A stretch of 64,000 nt of DNA from assembly GCF_023544665.1 (NCBI RefSeq), contig NZ_JAMJFL010000019.1, positions 62,001 through 126,000 of the forward strand, given 5' to 3'. A model generated the notes under the pieces. That model was not told where the DNA came from. It ran no database searches and saw nothing but the letters and a program-made list of their open reading frames with translations. The position numbers were made by a program, and so were the translations under genes. Origin of the DNA: Streptomyces sp. YS415 (lineage in GTDB: Bacteria; Actinomycetota; Actinomycetes; Streptomycetales; Streptomycetaceae). Positions within the stretch are counted from its first letter, which is position 1. Every line of letters starts with the position of its first letter. Below are positions 1 through 9,153 of this stretch, one piece after another.

Positions 1-1032
1 CACCCGCACCAGGTGGCGACCGCAGGCGCCCGGGAGGCGGCACCGGTGGCGGCACGGCCGGCGCAACCCGCGACCGGTACTCCCGACCGGTCCGGCACCG
101 ACGCGGGCCCGTCGGCCACACCACGTCTGCTCGAACTCCTCGCCCTCGCGGAGAACGAACCTGAGCTCGGCCTGCTTACGCCCTACTTGACCGACGCCGA
201 CCCCACCGTCCGCCGCACGGCGGTCACCGTCCTGACGGAGACGGTGCCACCGGGCACCGGACCCGCTCTGGCCGCCGCGCTCGCCGACACCGACGCCGAG
301 GTCCGCTCCACGGCGGCGGCCTCACTGCGGGAAGTGGTCGAGACACTGACCCCCGAACCGGCACTGCGCGACGGCCTCGCCGCCGCCCTGACCACGGCCG
401 ACCCCCTCGCCCGGGCCGCCGCGCTGGACGCCCTGCGCGTCCTGCGGCTCGGGGAGACCGGGCTCTTCGTGACGCTGCTGGCCGACCCCGACATCGCCGT
501 CCGGCTCGCTGCCGTGCGCGCTCTCGTGTCGGTCGACGCCACCGCCGAGCTGGCCCGGGCGGCCACCGCCGACCCGTCCCGGGAGGTCCGCGTCGCCCTG
601 GCGAAGGCCCTGGCCACCGTGCCGGACCGAGAGCGCGGGGACGCCCCGGCGGACGGTTCCGGACCAGGCGCGGCCACCGCCGCTCTCGCCGAACTCATCG
701 CAGACGCGGACGCTTTGGTGCGTGCGGCCGCCTTCGAAGCGCTGGGCACGACCGGTTGCCCGCCCGGCGTGACCCCACGCGCGGTGGCGGCCCTGGCCGA
801 CCCGGCCTGGCAGGTCCGGGCGGGAGCGGCCACCGCGCTGGCGCTCGCGGACCCCGGGCATGCCGTCCCCGCCCTCGCCAAGGCGCTCGCCGAACCGAAC
901 GCCGATGTCCGCAAGGCCGCCGTGACGGCGCTGACCCGGCACCGCGTCACCGAGGACGTCCGAGCGGCTCTGGCCACGGCGACGACGGACCCGGACGCCG
1001 ACGTCAGGGCCTTGGCGGCCCGGGCGCTGTGA
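1..1032 (+). CDS. HEAT-repeat protein (5' end probably outside window)
   Basis: About ten HEAT/PBS-lyase-like helical repeats fill the protein; the recurring pattern is D-x-x-V-R-x-A-A-x-x-A-L, for example around residues 60-75, 90-105, 155-170, 260-275 and 285-300. Such repeats form a superhelical solenoid that binds other proteins; no catalytic motif is visible. The first possible start is a GTG at 13, but the frame is open back to base 1 and there is no ribosome site in the 12 bases available, so the gene may begin upstream. It ends 22 bp from the converging sulfite-oxidase-type gene. Partner and function unknown. Confidence 0.75.
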   Translation, partial: HPHQVATAGAREAAPVAARPAQPATGTPDRSGTDAGPSATPRLLELLALAENEPELGLLTPYLTDADPTVRRTAVTVLTETVPPGTGPALAAALADTDAEVRSTAAASLREVVETLTPEPALRDGLAAALTTADPLARAAALDALRVLRLGETGLFVTLLADPDIAVRLAAVRALVSVDATAELARAATADPSREVRVALAKALATVPDRERGDAPADGSGPGAATAALAELIADADALVRAAAFEALGTTGCPPGVTPRAVAALADPAWQVRAGAATALALADPGHAVPALAKALAEPNADVRKAAVTALTRHRVTEDVRAALATATTDPDADVRALAARAL

Positions 1033-1054
1033 CGGCGGTGGGGCACCGGCCGCG

Positions 1055-2344
1055 TCAGACGACGGTCACCGGGTGCCGCACCACCCCGTCGAACAGATAG
1101 CCCTGCGCGTTGGGCACGGCGACGTCCGGCTGGGTACGGCCCGCCGTGTCGGTGGCGCGGGCCAGCAGATGGGTGGCGCCGGGCCGGTCCGGCCGCCAGG
1201 CGACGGACCAGCGGGTCCAGGTGTGCGCCCGAGGCCGGTCGTGCAGCCTGGCCCGCCGCCAGCTCGCCCCGCCGTCGGTGCTGACCTCGACCTGCGTCAC
1301 GGCGCCGGCGCCCGACCAGGACCGGCCGCGCAGCACATGCCCCTGTCCGGCGGGGAAGGTGGCCCCGGTCGCCACCTCGAAGGCACTCTTGATCGTCTGC
1401 CGGGTCAGCGGCGCGCTGCCCTCCGCCGGGTACGCGGGCCCGAACAGTCGGTAGAAGGCCGTGTTCCAGGGGGAGAACAGCGGCTCGGCGGACACCTCGA
1501 TGTCACCGACCCACTTGATCGACGCGATCCCCACCCAGGAGGGCACCAGCACCCGCACGGGATACCCGTGGTCGTAGGGCAGCGGTTCGCCGTTCATCTC
1601 GTACGCGAGCAGGACGTCGTCCAGCGCCTTGGCCAGCGGCAGCGGCCGGCGCACCCGGCCCAGGCTCTCCCCGCCGCTGAGGTACTCGGCGTCCAGGCCA
1701 CGCGGCTGGACGTCCACCGCACGAGAGGACAGCCCCGCCCTGCGCAGTACGTCGGCCAGCCGCACCCCGCGCCAGCGGGCGACGCCGATCGCGCCCAGCG
1801 TCCAGGGGGTGCCGGTGACCGTCTCGCCCTGCTGGGTCGTGTAGGAGGAGCGGCCGTTCCCGGCGCACTCCACGAACGCGGTCCGGGTGACGGCGGGCAG
1901 GGCGCGCAGATCGTCGTAGCCGAACTCCACCGGCCTGTCCTCGCCGGGCGCGCTCCGCAGCCCGGTGCCCCACAGCCGCAGCCGCCAGTCGTGGGCGTCC
2001 AGGACAGGGGTGGCGGTGTGGTTGCGCACGAAGAACAGCTCGTTGGGCGTGTGGTGGCCGGTTCCGCGCAGGGCCTCCCAACGGGTCTCGGCGTTGGTGC
2101 CGCGCTGGATGAACCACTCCGGCGGCAGGGGCTTGACGATCGGGGCGACCGCGGCGCGGGCCGGACCCGGGGTGGGCAGCACGGTGGCGGCGGCCGTGGC
2201 GGCGAGCAGAGTGAGCAGCCGGCGGCGGCTGACCCCGTCCGCTCTGGCTTCCCCGTCGAGCCACTGGCGCAGCCGGTGCCGGTCGTAGCCGGCCTCGTCG
2301 AGGCGGGGTGCGGGAGGAGGTGAGGGCACGGCGGAGGCGGGCAT
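1055..2344 (-). CDS. Tat-exported sulfite-oxidase-type molybdopterin enzyme
   Basis: 429 aa. The N-terminus carries a twin-arginine signal (RRRLLTLL near residues 41-48, then an Ala-rich stretch), so the enzyme should act outside the membrane. The molybdopterin-binding core follows, with the Cys that ligates molybdenum in FVECAGNG (C160), then a C-terminal Mo-co dimerisation domain (VEVSTDGGASWRRARL). The family oxidises sulfite to sulfate or reduces oxidised sulfur or methionine compounds. It is transcribed away from a sulfonate-type import and oxygenase operon, so sulfite removal is the natural reading. A Cys-containing leader ORF lies 82 bp upstream on the same strand. The exact substrate is not shown by sequence. 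Confidence 0.85.
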   Translation of the reverse strand: MPASAVPSPPPAPRLDEAGYDRHRLRQWLDGEARADGVSRRRLLTLLAATAAATVLPTPGPARAAVAPIVKPLPPEWFIQRGTNAETRWEALRGTGHHTPNELFFVRNHTATPVLDAHDWRLRLWGTGLRSAPGEDRPVEFGYDDLRALPAVTRTAFVECAGNGRSSYTTQQGETVTGTPWTLGAIGVARWRGVRLADVLRRAGLSSRAVDVQPRGLDAEYLSGGESLGRVRRPLPLAKALDDVLLAYEMNGEPLPYDHGYPVRVLVPSWVGIASIKWVGDIEVSAEPLFSPWNTAFYRLFGPAYPAEGSAPLTRQTIKSAFEVATGATFPAGQGHVLRGRSWSGAGAVTQVEVSTDGGASWRRARLHDRPRAHTWTRWSVAWRPDRPGATHLLARATDTAGRTQPDVAVPNAQGYLFDGVVRHPVTVV

Positions 2345-2425
2345 GGCGGGTCCTGTCGTCAGGGGGAGGCCGAGTATGGAAGGAAGAGCCGGCGCCTGGG
2401 GCGGCCGGGCGGAAGCGGCGTGGGA

Positions 2426-2509
2426 TCAGCCGGCGCAGCGACACAGCGCGGCGGCCACCCGGACGAGATCCACGGTGCGGCGGCGCGTCAGAGGCTCCAG
2501 CGGCGGCAT
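2426..2509 (-). CDS. Cys-containing leader peptide upstream of the molybdoenzyme
   Basis: 27-codon ORF (ATG at 2509, stop at 2426) ending in TRRRTVDLVRVAAALCRCAG. The R-R-x-x-D-L-x-R-V-x-x-A-L-C ending matches the small leader peptides that sit in front of sulfur-metabolism genes in many actinobacteria. Here it precedes the sulfite-oxidase-type gene on the same strand by 82 bp. Two Cys codons (TGC) lie five, and three, codons from the end. A role in cysteine-responsive attenuation is inference from the family and position. Confidence 0.6.
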   Translation of the reverse strand: MPPLEPLTRRRTVDLVRVAAALCRCAG

Positions 2510-2677
2510 GCCGGGATGCAAGCACGCGATTCGTGAACGTGTCAACGGAACTCCCACAAGGGCCATCCGGCCGCAATTGTGAACGGAACACTTCGGCCGT
2601 ATGGCGCAGCATTGAGAATGTGAGACGCAGGGGCAAGCGACATTGACCTGGCTGGAATTGACTGCAACTCTCATGGC

Positions 2678-2770
2678 GTGAGCAAGCCCGAGAACCCCGC
2701 CGCGCGCCTGATCGTCGATCTGCGACGTCAGTCCAGCGCCCGCTGTGCCGACTGTTGTCGCACGCACTGA
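2678..2770 (+). CDS. Cys-rich leader ORF upstream of the sulfonate-type ABC operon
   Basis: 30-codon ORF starting GTG, 171 bp upstream of the substrate-binding-protein start and on the same strand. It ends LIVDLRRQSSARCADCCRTH, with three Cys codons, all the rare TGT, two of them in tandem. The V-D-L-R-R-x-S-S-A-x-C arrangement resembles actinobacterial sulfur-operon leaders. No strong Shine-Dalgarno sequence precedes the GTG, which lowers confidence. The clustered rare Cys codons would suit a ribosome-stalling sensor of charged tRNA-Cys; this is inference. Confidence 0.45.
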   Translation: MSKPENPAARLIVDLRRQSSARCADCCRTH

Positions 2771-2941
2771 CAAGCGCCGTTCCCCTTCGCTCCGTTCTCA
2801 CGGCCGGCCCTCTTGCCGAGCCGCCTTCGTCACAGACGTCGGTTTCCTCGTAACCCCTTTTGCGCGAGGTCTCCTTTCCTTTCGTTCGACGTCTGCCCTT
2901 TGCCCTTCTCCTTGACCGGTTTCCCGAACAGGACCCCTTCC

Positions 2942-3964
2942 ATGGCTGCCACCACCGCGTCGACGCGACGTCAATTCCTCACTCTGCTCGGCCTCTCGAC
3001 GGTGGTCGTGAGCTGCGGCACCGCCGCCACCGGAGCCTCGTCCGGAAAGGACCAGACCCGAAAGCTGCGCTACCAGGGCTGGGCCGGCCAGGTCACCCTG
3101 CCGGAACTGGCCGAGGACCTCGGGTATCTGGGGGACGTGAAGCTGGAGTGGGTCGGCAACACCATCAGCGGCCCGCAGGACATCCAGTCCGCGGCCACCG
3201 GCCAGGTCGACTTCGGCGGCGCGTTCAACGGAGCGGTCGTCAAACTCGCCGCGAACAACGCGCCCGTCAAGGCGGTCATCAGCTACTACGGCTCCGACAA
3301 GCACGCCTACAGCGGCTACTACGTCCTCGAGGACAGTCCGATCCGATCCGCCCGGGACCTGATCGGCAAGAAGATCGGGATGAACACCCTCGGCGCGCAC
3401 GCCGAGGCCATGCTCGGCATCTACCTCCAGCGCGGCGGCCTGTCCCCGGCGGACATCGACAAGGTGGAACCCCTCGTGGTGCCCCCGGTCAACACCGAGC
3501 AGTCGCTGCGCCAGAAGCAGATCCACGTGGCCGTCCTCAGCGGCATCCTGCGCGACAAGGCGCTGGCCACGGGTGGCATCCGGCCACTGTTCACCGACTT
3601 CGAACTGCTCGGCGCGTTCAGCGCCGGCACCTACGTCATGACGGACCGCTTCCTCAAGCAGAACCCCGACACCGCGCGGACGTTCGTGACCGCGGTCGGA
3701 AAGGCCATCGAGTGGGCCCGTACCACGCCGCGGGAAGAGGTCATCGCGCGGATGACCGACATCGTGAAGAAGCGCGGCCGGAACGAGGACGCCGCGCCCC
3801 TGAAGTACTGGCGTTCCTTCGGCGTCGCGGAGACGGCGGGCCGGATCTCCGGCAAGGAACTGCAGTTGTGGATCGACTGGCTGAGCGAACGCGGTGACAT
3901 CGACAAGGGCCAGGTGAAGCTGTCGGACCTCTACACCAACGACTTCAACACGGCGAGGAGCTGA
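2942..3964 (+). CDS. ABC transporter substrate-binding lipoprotein, SsuA/TauA/NitT-type
   Basis: 340 aa from the ATG at 2942. I prefer this start over upstream in-frame starts because the export signal begins here: TRRQFL (RR at 9-10), a hydrophobic stretch, and a lipobox V-V-S-C with C25, suggesting a Tat-exported lipoprotein. The mature part has the SsuA/THI5-like periplasmic-binding pattern (early QSAATGQVDFGGAFNG, later GKKIGMNTLGAHAEAML). Family members bind aliphatic sulfonates, taurine, nitrate or related small oxyanions. First gene of an importer-oxygenase operon; the ATPase starts 5 bp after its stop. Confidence 0.85.
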   Translation: MAATTASTRRQFLTLLGLSTVVVSCGTAATGASSGKDQTRKLRYQGWAGQVTLPELAEDLGYLGDVKLEWVGNTISGPQDIQSAATGQVDFGGAFNGAVVKLAANNAPVKAVISYYGSDKHAYSGYYVLEDSPIRSARDLIGKKIGMNTLGAHAEAMLGIYLQRGGLSPADIDKVEPLVVPPVNTEQSLRQKQIHVAVLSGILRDKALATGGIRPLFTDFELLGAFSAGTYVMTDRFLKQNPDTARTFVTAVGKAIEWARTTPREEVIARMTDIVKKRGRNEDAAPLKYWRSFGVAETAGRISGKELQLWIDWLSERGDIDKGQVKLSDLYTNDFNTARS

Positions 3965-3969
3965 CCGCG

Positions 3970-4818
3970 ATGCCTGAATCCACCACAGCCGCCGCCATTC
4001 CCAAGATCGTGTTCGAGGGTGTGAGCAAGGAGTTCACGGTCAAGGACCGGGCGGGACATCGGCAGAGCACCCGTTTCACCGCCCTCGACGACATCCATCT
4101 GGACATAGCCGCGGGCGAGTTCGTCGTCCTGGTCGGTCCCAGCGGCTGCGGGAAGTCGACGCTGCTGGAACTGCTCGGCGGCCTCACCCGCCCCACCAGC
4201 GGGCGGATCCTGCTGGACGGCGAACCCATCGACGGCCCAGGCCTGGACCGGGGCATCGTGTTCCAGCAGTACGCCCTGCTGCCGTGGCGCACCGCGCAGG
4301 GCAACGTCGAGTTCGGCCTGGAGGCCACCGGCGTGCCCCGGCGTCAACGGAGCGCCAAAGCGCGGGAGTTCCTCGACCTGGTCGGCCTGACCGGGTTCGA
4401 GGACCGCCATCCGCACGAGCTGTCGGGCGGGATGCGGCAGCGCGTGGCGATCGCCCGCAGCCTCGCCTACGACCCCGATGTGCTCCTCATGGACGAGCCG
4501 TTCGCCGCCCTGGACGCCCAGACCCGCGAGTCGCTCCAGGACGAACTGCTGCGTATCTGGCAGCGCACCGGCAAGACCGTCGTCTTCATCACCCACGGCA
4601 TCGACGAGGCCGTCTACCTGGGGCAGCGCGTCGCCGTCATGACGTCGAGGCCGGGCCGCATCAAGCGGATCGTGCCGGTCGCCTTCGACTCCCGCACGGC
4701 CACCGACGACCTCCGCTCCAGTCCCGAGTTCGCCCGCTACCGGCACGAGATCTGGTCGCTGCTGCACGACGAGGTGGCCCGGGCCCAGCAGTTGGAGAAG
4801 GAAGAGGCATCCGTATGA
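3970..4818 (+). CDS. ABC transporter ATP-binding protein, SsuB/TauB-type
   Basis: 282 aa with all ABC ATPase landmarks in order: Walker A GPSGCGKST (about residues 56-64), Q-loop QQYALLPW, signature LSGGMRQR, Walker B VLLMDEPFAALD, and the switch His in FITHGIDEA. The FITHGIDEAVYLGQRVAVM segment and overall size are typical of the nitrate/sulfonate/taurine importer class. It powers uptake by the neighbouring permease and lipoprotein. Its stop overlaps the permease start in ATGA, implying translational coupling. A roughly 30-residue N-terminal extension precedes the domain. Confidence 0.9.
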   Translation: MPESTTAAAIPKIVFEGVSKEFTVKDRAGHRQSTRFTALDDIHLDIAAGEFVVLVGPSGCGKSTLLELLGGLTRPTSGRILLDGEPIDGPGLDRGIVFQQYALLPWRTAQGNVEFGLEATGVPRRQRSAKAREFLDLVGLTGFEDRHPHELSGGMRQRVAIARSLAYDPDVLLMDEPFAALDAQTRESLQDELLRIWQRTGKTVVFITHGIDEAVYLGQRVAVMTSRPGRIKRIVPVAFDSRTATDDLRSSPEFARYRHEIWSLLHDEVARAQQLEKEEASV

Positions 4819-5747
4819 GCGCGACGACCGGCACAGCAGCCGACACGACCAGGGCGCCCGGCGCCGTGGAGTCCGCCGAGCCCGTACGGGCCCTCTCCCC
4901 CGGCGTCCCGTCCCAGACTCGGGGGGCGACGAAACCGGCCCCCCGCAAAGCACCCCCCGTCCCGGGCCGGGGCCGGCGTCTGGCGCGCCTGCTGCTGACG
5001 GCGGCGACGAAGTCCGCGGCCATCGCGGCGCTGCTGCTGCTCTGGGAGACGGCACCACGCCTCGGACTGGTCGACCGGACGTTCCTGCCGCCCTTCAGCG
5101 AGGTCGCCCGCGCCTGGTGGGAGCTGGCGGCCGACGGGCAGCTCGCCGACAACGCCCGCGCCAGCCTGGTGCGTTCCTTCAGCGGATTCGGAATCGCCGT
5201 GGCCTTCGCCGTACCGCTCGGCCTGCTGATCGGCTGGTACCGGCCGGTCGCCGACCTCCTCGGACCGCTGCTGGAGGTGTTCCGCAACACCGCGGCGCTG
5301 GCCCTGCTGCCGGTGTTCGTGCTCCTGCTGGGCATCGGCGAGACCTCGAAGATCTCCATCGTGGTGTACGCGTGCACCTGGCCGATCCTGCTCAACACCA
5401 TCAGCGCCGTCCGCACCGTCGACCCGACCCTGCTGAAGCTCGCGAGGTCGATGGACCTGTCCGCGCCCCGGCTGTTCCAGAAGGTCATCCTGCCGGCCTC
5501 GGTGCCGGTGATGTTCACCGGCATCCGGCTGGCCGGAGCGGTGTCCATCCTGGTCCTGGTCGCCGCCGAGATGATCGGCGCCAAGGCGGGCCTCGGCTAT
5601 CTGATCAACGCCTCGCAGTACAACTTCGCCATCCCGCAGATGTACGCGGGCATCATCACGATCTCCGCCATCGGCGTCGCCTTCAACCAGCTCCTGGTGA
5701 CCGTGGAACGCCGGCTCAGCTCCTGGCGCGTACCCGCCGACCGCTGA
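4815..5747 (+). CDS. ABC transporter permease, SsuC/TauC-type
   Basis: 310 aa from the ATG at 4815, overlapping the ATPase stop. The first 60 residues are Pro/Ala/Arg-rich and probably cytosolic; about six transmembrane helices follow. The EAA loop that contacts the ATPase is visible around SMDLSAPRLFQKVILPASVPVMFTG. The pattern ETAPRLGLVDRTFLPPFSEV followed by a helix is typical of binding-protein-dependent permeases for sulfonate and taurine. Works with the two genes upstream; the monooxygenase gene follows after 49 bp. Confidence 0.9.
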   Translation: MSATTGTAADTTRAPGAVESAEPVRALSPGVPSQTRGATKPAPRKAPPVPGRGRRLARLLLTAATKSAAIAALLLLWETAPRLGLVDRTFLPPFSEVARAWWELAADGQLADNARASLVRSFSGFGIAVAFAVPLGLLIGWYRPVADLLGPLLEVFRNTAALALLPVFVLLLGIGETSKISIVVYACTWPILLNTISAVRTVDPTLLKLARSMDLSAPRLFQKVILPASVPVMFTGIRLAGAVSILVLVAAEMIGAKAGLGYLINASQYNFAIPQMYAGIITISAIGVAFNQLLVTVERRLSSWRVPADR

Positions 5748-5796
5748 CCGAGCCCCGCCGCACGCCCGCCCCACTTCCCCTTTCCGAGGAACCCTC

Positions 5797-7152
5797 ATGC
5801 CCTCCACCGGTCCACGCACCCTGCATCTGAACGCCTTCCTGCTCAACGCCGGCCACCACGACGCCGCCTGGCGGCACCCCCGCACCCAGCCCGAGAAGAT
5901 CACCGATCTGCGCTACTTCCAGCAGCTCGCGCGGACGGCGGAACGCGGCCGGCTCGACTCCGTGTTCCTCGCCGACGGCCTCGCCCTGTGGGGCAACGCC
6001 CGCTACAACGCGCTCGGCGGCTTCGAACCGCTGACCCTGCTGTCCGCGCTCGCCGCGGTCACCGAGCACGTCGGCCTGATCGCCACCGTCTCCACCACCT
6101 TCAACGAACCGTTCCACACCGCACGCAAGTTCGCCTCCCTGGACCACATCAGCGGGGGCCGGGCCGGCTGGAACATCGTCACCTCCGGCACCGTGAACGA
6201 GGCCCGCAACTTCGGGCAGGACGAGCACCTGGAGCACCGGCTGCGCTACGAGCGGGCCCGGGAGTTCCTGGAGGTGGCCACCAAGCTGTGGGACAGCTGG
6301 GAGGACGACGCGGTCCTGCTCGACCGGGAGCGCGGCGTCTACGCCGACACCGACAAGGTGCGGGAGATCGGCCACCGTGGGGAGTACTTCGGAGTACACG
6401 GCCCCCTCAACGTGCCGCGCAGCCCGCAGGGTTACCCGCTCCTGGTGCAGGCCGGTTCCTCGGAGGACGGCAAGGAGTTCGCCGCGCAGTACGCCGAGGC
6501 CGTCTTCACCGCCCAGCAGACCCTCGCCGACGCCCAGGCGTTCTACAAGGACCTCAAGTCCCGGCTCACGCAGCACGGCCGTACCGAGGAGCAGCTGCTG
6601 GTCCTTCCCGGCATCGCCCCCGTCATCGGCTCCACCGAGGCCGAAGCCCGCGCGCTGGAACAGGAGCTGACCGACCTTCAGGTACCGGAGTACGGCCTCG
6701 CCCAGCTGTCCGGGATGCTCGGCACCGACCTGACCGGGCTGCCGCTGGACGGGCCACTGCCCGACCTGCCCGAGGAGCGGGACATCAACGGCAACAAGAG
6801 CCGCTTCACCCTCGTCGCCCAACTCGCCCGCCGCGACGGCCTCACCCTGCGCGAACTCATCGCCCGGCTCGGCGCGGGCCGCGGCCACCACGTCTTCGCC
6901 GGCACCCCCGAACAGGTCGCCGACCACCTGGAGGAGTGGTTCACCCAGGGCGCCGCCGACGGCTTCAACATCATGCCGCCCCATCTCCCGGGCGGCCTGG
7001 AGGACTTCGTCGACCACGTCGTGCCGCTCCTGCAGCAGCGCGGCCTGTTCCGCACCGAGTACACCGGCCGCACCCTGCGCGACCACTACGGCCTGACCCG
7101 CCCCGCCAACCGGCTCGCCACGGCGGCCTCGGCAGCGGGCTGGCCGGCGTGA
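5797..7152 (+). CDS. FMN-dependent monooxygenase, NtaA/SnaA/DszA/DmoA family
   Basis: 451 aa bacterial luciferase-like TIM barrel. The N-terminal LHLNAFLLNAGHHDAAWRHP and the segment SLDHISGGRAGWNIVTS are hallmarks of the NtaA/SnaA/DszA group, which uses FMNH2 and O2 to cleave C-S, C-N or ring bonds (sulfones, dimethyl sulfide, nitrilotriacetate). Placement behind a sulfonate-type importer suggests an organosulfur substrate. These enzymes need a separate flavin reductase; no classical one is encoded nearby. Stop and next start overlap as GTGA, coupling it to the AprA-like flavoprotein. Confidence 0.88.
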   Translation: MPSTGPRTLHLNAFLLNAGHHDAAWRHPRTQPEKITDLRYFQQLARTAERGRLDSVFLADGLALWGNARYNALGGFEPLTLLSALAAVTEHVGLIATVSTTFNEPFHTARKFASLDHISGGRAGWNIVTSGTVNEARNFGQDEHLEHRLRYERAREFLEVATKLWDSWEDDAVLLDRERGVYADTDKVREIGHRGEYFGVHGPLNVPRSPQGYPLLVQAGSSEDGKEFAAQYAEAVFTAQQTLADAQAFYKDLKSRLTQHGRTEEQLLVLPGIAPVIGSTEAEARALEQELTDLQVPEYGLAQLSGMLGTDLTGLPLDGPLPDLPEERDINGNKSRFTLVAQLARRDGLTLRELIARLGAGRGHHVFAGTPEQVADHLEEWFTQGAADGFNIMPPHLPGGLEDFVDHVVPLLQQRGLFRTEYTGRTLRDHYGLTRPANRLATAASAAGWPA

Positions 7153-8741
7153 GCGGGCTCGACCTCACCGCCGACGTGCTGGTGGTCGGCGGCGGGCCCG
7201 CCGCCACCTGGGCCGCGCTCAAGGCGGCCCAGGACGGGGCGGACGTGATCCTCGCCGACAAGGGCTACTGCGGCACCAGCGGCGCCACCGCCTCGGCCGG
7301 CACCGGGGTCTGGTACGTCCCGCCGGAGCCGGCGGCGCGGGAGGCGGCCATGGCGAGCAGGGAGGCCCTCGGCGGCTACCTGGCCGACCGGCGCTGGATG
7401 GCCCGCGTGCTGGACCAGACGTTCGCGGGCATGAACGAACTGGCGGCGGCGGGGCGTTACCCCTTCCCGACAGGACCGGACGGCCGACAGCTCAGGAACG
7501 GGCTCCAGGGCCCGGAGTACATGCGCAGGATGCGGATCCGCGTCCAGCGGGCCGGGGCCCGCATCCTCGACCACAGCCCGGTCACCGAACTGCTCACCGA
7601 CCCCGCGGGGGCGGTCGCCGGCGCCCGTGGGTACCGGCGACAGGTCCGGCAGCCCTACCGTGTGCGCGCCGGGGCCGTCGTCCTGGCCACCGGCGGCTGC
7701 GCCTTCCTCAGCGGCGCCCTGGGCTGCAACGTCAACACGGGCGACGGCGCGCTGTTCGCCGCCGAGGTGGGGGCGGAGCTGTCGGGGATGGAGTTCTCCA
7801 ACGCGTACGGCATCGCGCCCGAGGGCACCTCCGTCACCAAGACCGCCTTCTACTCCTTCGCCACCTTCTACCGTGAGGACGGCACGGTCCTGGAGGGCGC
7901 GGCCAGCCAGGGCGGCCGGTCCGTGATCGCGCGTACGCTGCTCGAGGAGAAGGTGTACTGCCGCCTGGACCGGGCCGACGCCGCGGCCCGGCAGGCGATG
8001 CGGCTCGCCCAGCCGAACTTCTTCCTCACCTTCGACCGGCTCGGCATCGACCCCTTCATCCAGCGCTTCGCCGTCACGCTCCTCGCCGAGGGCACCGTGC
8101 GCGGCACCGGCGGCATCCGCATCACGGGCGACGACTGCTCCACCACGGTCCCCGGGCTGTACGCGGCCGGGGACGCGGCGACCCGGGAACTGATCTGCGG
8201 CGGCTTCACCGGCGGCGGCAGCCACAACGCCGCCTGGGCCATCTCCTCCGGCACCTGGGCGGGTCTGGGCGCGGCTCGTCACGCCCGTGCGCTCGGCGGA
8301 AGTGCCGCTGCCCGGCGCCTGGACGCGGCCGGGGGCGCCGGGCTGCGGCCGACGGCGACTCCCGGTCCGGCAGACGATTTCCGGGAGGTCGTCACCGCGG
8401 TCCAGGGCGAAGTGCTGCCGTATGAGAAGAACTACTTGCGGCACGGGGACCGGCTCGCCGCCTCGCTGAAGGTGCTCGACGGCGTGTGGGCGCGGGCCCG
8501 GGCCTCCCTGCACGCCGGGGGCGGCGACATCGTGCGGGTCCGGCAGGCGGTGGCGATGGCCGCGCACGCCCGCTGGATGTACGCCGCGGCGCTCGCCCGC
8601 ACCGAGACCCGGGGCATGGCCAAGCGGCTCGACTTTCCCGGGCAGGACCCCGGGCAGCACCACCGCATCGTCACCGGCGGCCTGGACCGGGTGTGGACCC
8701 GCGCCGAGCCCCTGCTGCCCGCGCTGGAGGTGGCTTCGTGA
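7149..8741 (+). CDS. FAD-dependent oxidoreductase, fumarate reductase/AprA-like
   Basis: 530 aa from a GTG overlapping the previous stop. The FAD-binding start is VLVVGGGPAATWAAL (residues about 10-24); the flavin-covering segments GYCGTSGATASAGTG, NAYGIAPEGTS and the C-terminal GLYAAGDAATRELICGG, GGGSHNAAWA are those of the succinate dehydrogenase/fumarate reductase and adenylylsulfate reductase alpha superfamily. It is translationally coupled to a two-cluster ferredoxin, exactly the AprA-AprB layout. The true reaction is unknown: sulfite or APS chemistry, or electron supply to the upstream monooxygenase, are both possible. Confidence 0.82.
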   Translation: MSGLDLTADVLVVGGGPAATWAALKAAQDGADVILADKGYCGTSGATASAGTGVWYVPPEPAAREAAMASREALGGYLADRRWMARVLDQTFAGMNELAAAGRYPFPTGPDGRQLRNGLQGPEYMRRMRIRVQRAGARILDHSPVTELLTDPAGAVAGARGYRRQVRQPYRVRAGAVVLATGGCAFLSGALGCNVNTGDGALFAAEVGAELSGMEFSNAYGIAPEGTSVTKTAFYSFATFYREDGTVLEGAASQGGRSVIARTLLEEKVYCRLDRADAAARQAMRLAQPNFFLTFDRLGIDPFIQRFAVTLLAEGTVRGTGGIRITGDDCSTTVPGLYAAGDAATRELICGGFTGGGSHNAAWAISSGTWAGLGAARHARALGGSAAARRLDAAGGAGLRPTATPGPADDFREVVTAVQGEVLPYEKNYLRHGDRLAASLKVLDGVWARARASLHAGGGDIVRVRQAVAMAAHARWMYAAALARTETRGMAKRLDFPGQDPGQHHRIVTGGLDRVWTRAEPLLPALEVAS

Positions 8742-9106
8742 TCGAGCTGGTCTCGGCGGACCGCTGCATCGCCTGCGACAAGTGCGTGAAGGTCTGCCCG
8801 ACCGACGTCTTCGACCGCGGCGAGGACGGCATCCCCGTACTCGCCCGCCGGGAGGACTGCCAGACCTGCTTCCAGTGCGAGGCGAACTGCCCCGTCGACG
8901 CCCTGTACGTCGCGCCCCTGACCCACCCGCTGCCCGAGGGCTCCCCCGCCCGGGACGAGGAGCACCTGGACGAGACCGGCCTGCTCGGCAGCTACCGCCG
9001 GCACATCGGCTGGGGGCGGGGCCGCACCCCCGGCGCCCTGCGCGCCGTAGGCCCTCCGCTCAGTCCGCCCGGGGCCACCAGCCCTTCGCCGCCCATCACC
9101 TCCTGA
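8738..9106 (+). CDS. Two-cluster [4Fe-4S] ferredoxin, AprB-like partner subunit
   Basis: 122 aa from a GTG overlapping the flavoprotein stop (GTGA). Two ferredoxin motifs: CIACDKCVKVCP (from about C10) and CQTCFQCEANCP (from about C44), giving eight Cys for two [4Fe-4S] clusters. A roughly 60-residue tail follows (RDEEHLDETGLLGSYRRHIGWGRG), reminiscent of the C-terminal arm by which AprB wraps its flavoprotein. Function: electron carrier for the preceding FAD protein. The last 20 residues are low complexity (Pro/Ser). Confidence 0.85.
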   Translation: MIELVSADRCIACDKCVKVCPTDVFDRGEDGIPVLARREDCQTCFQCEANCPVDALYVAPLTHPLPEGSPARDEEHLDETGLLGSYRRHIGWGRGRTPGALRAVGPPLSPPGATSPSPPITS

Positions 9107-9153
9107 CAACCCCCACGACCACACCGAACACCCACCGGAAGGACACCCGCACC

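Noticed and set aside
2813..2941. N-terminal extension of the substrate-binding protein to a start at 2813
   Set aside because: The added 43 residues are Arg/Phe/Pro-rich and would bury the twin-arginine lipoprotein signal that starts cleanly at 2942.
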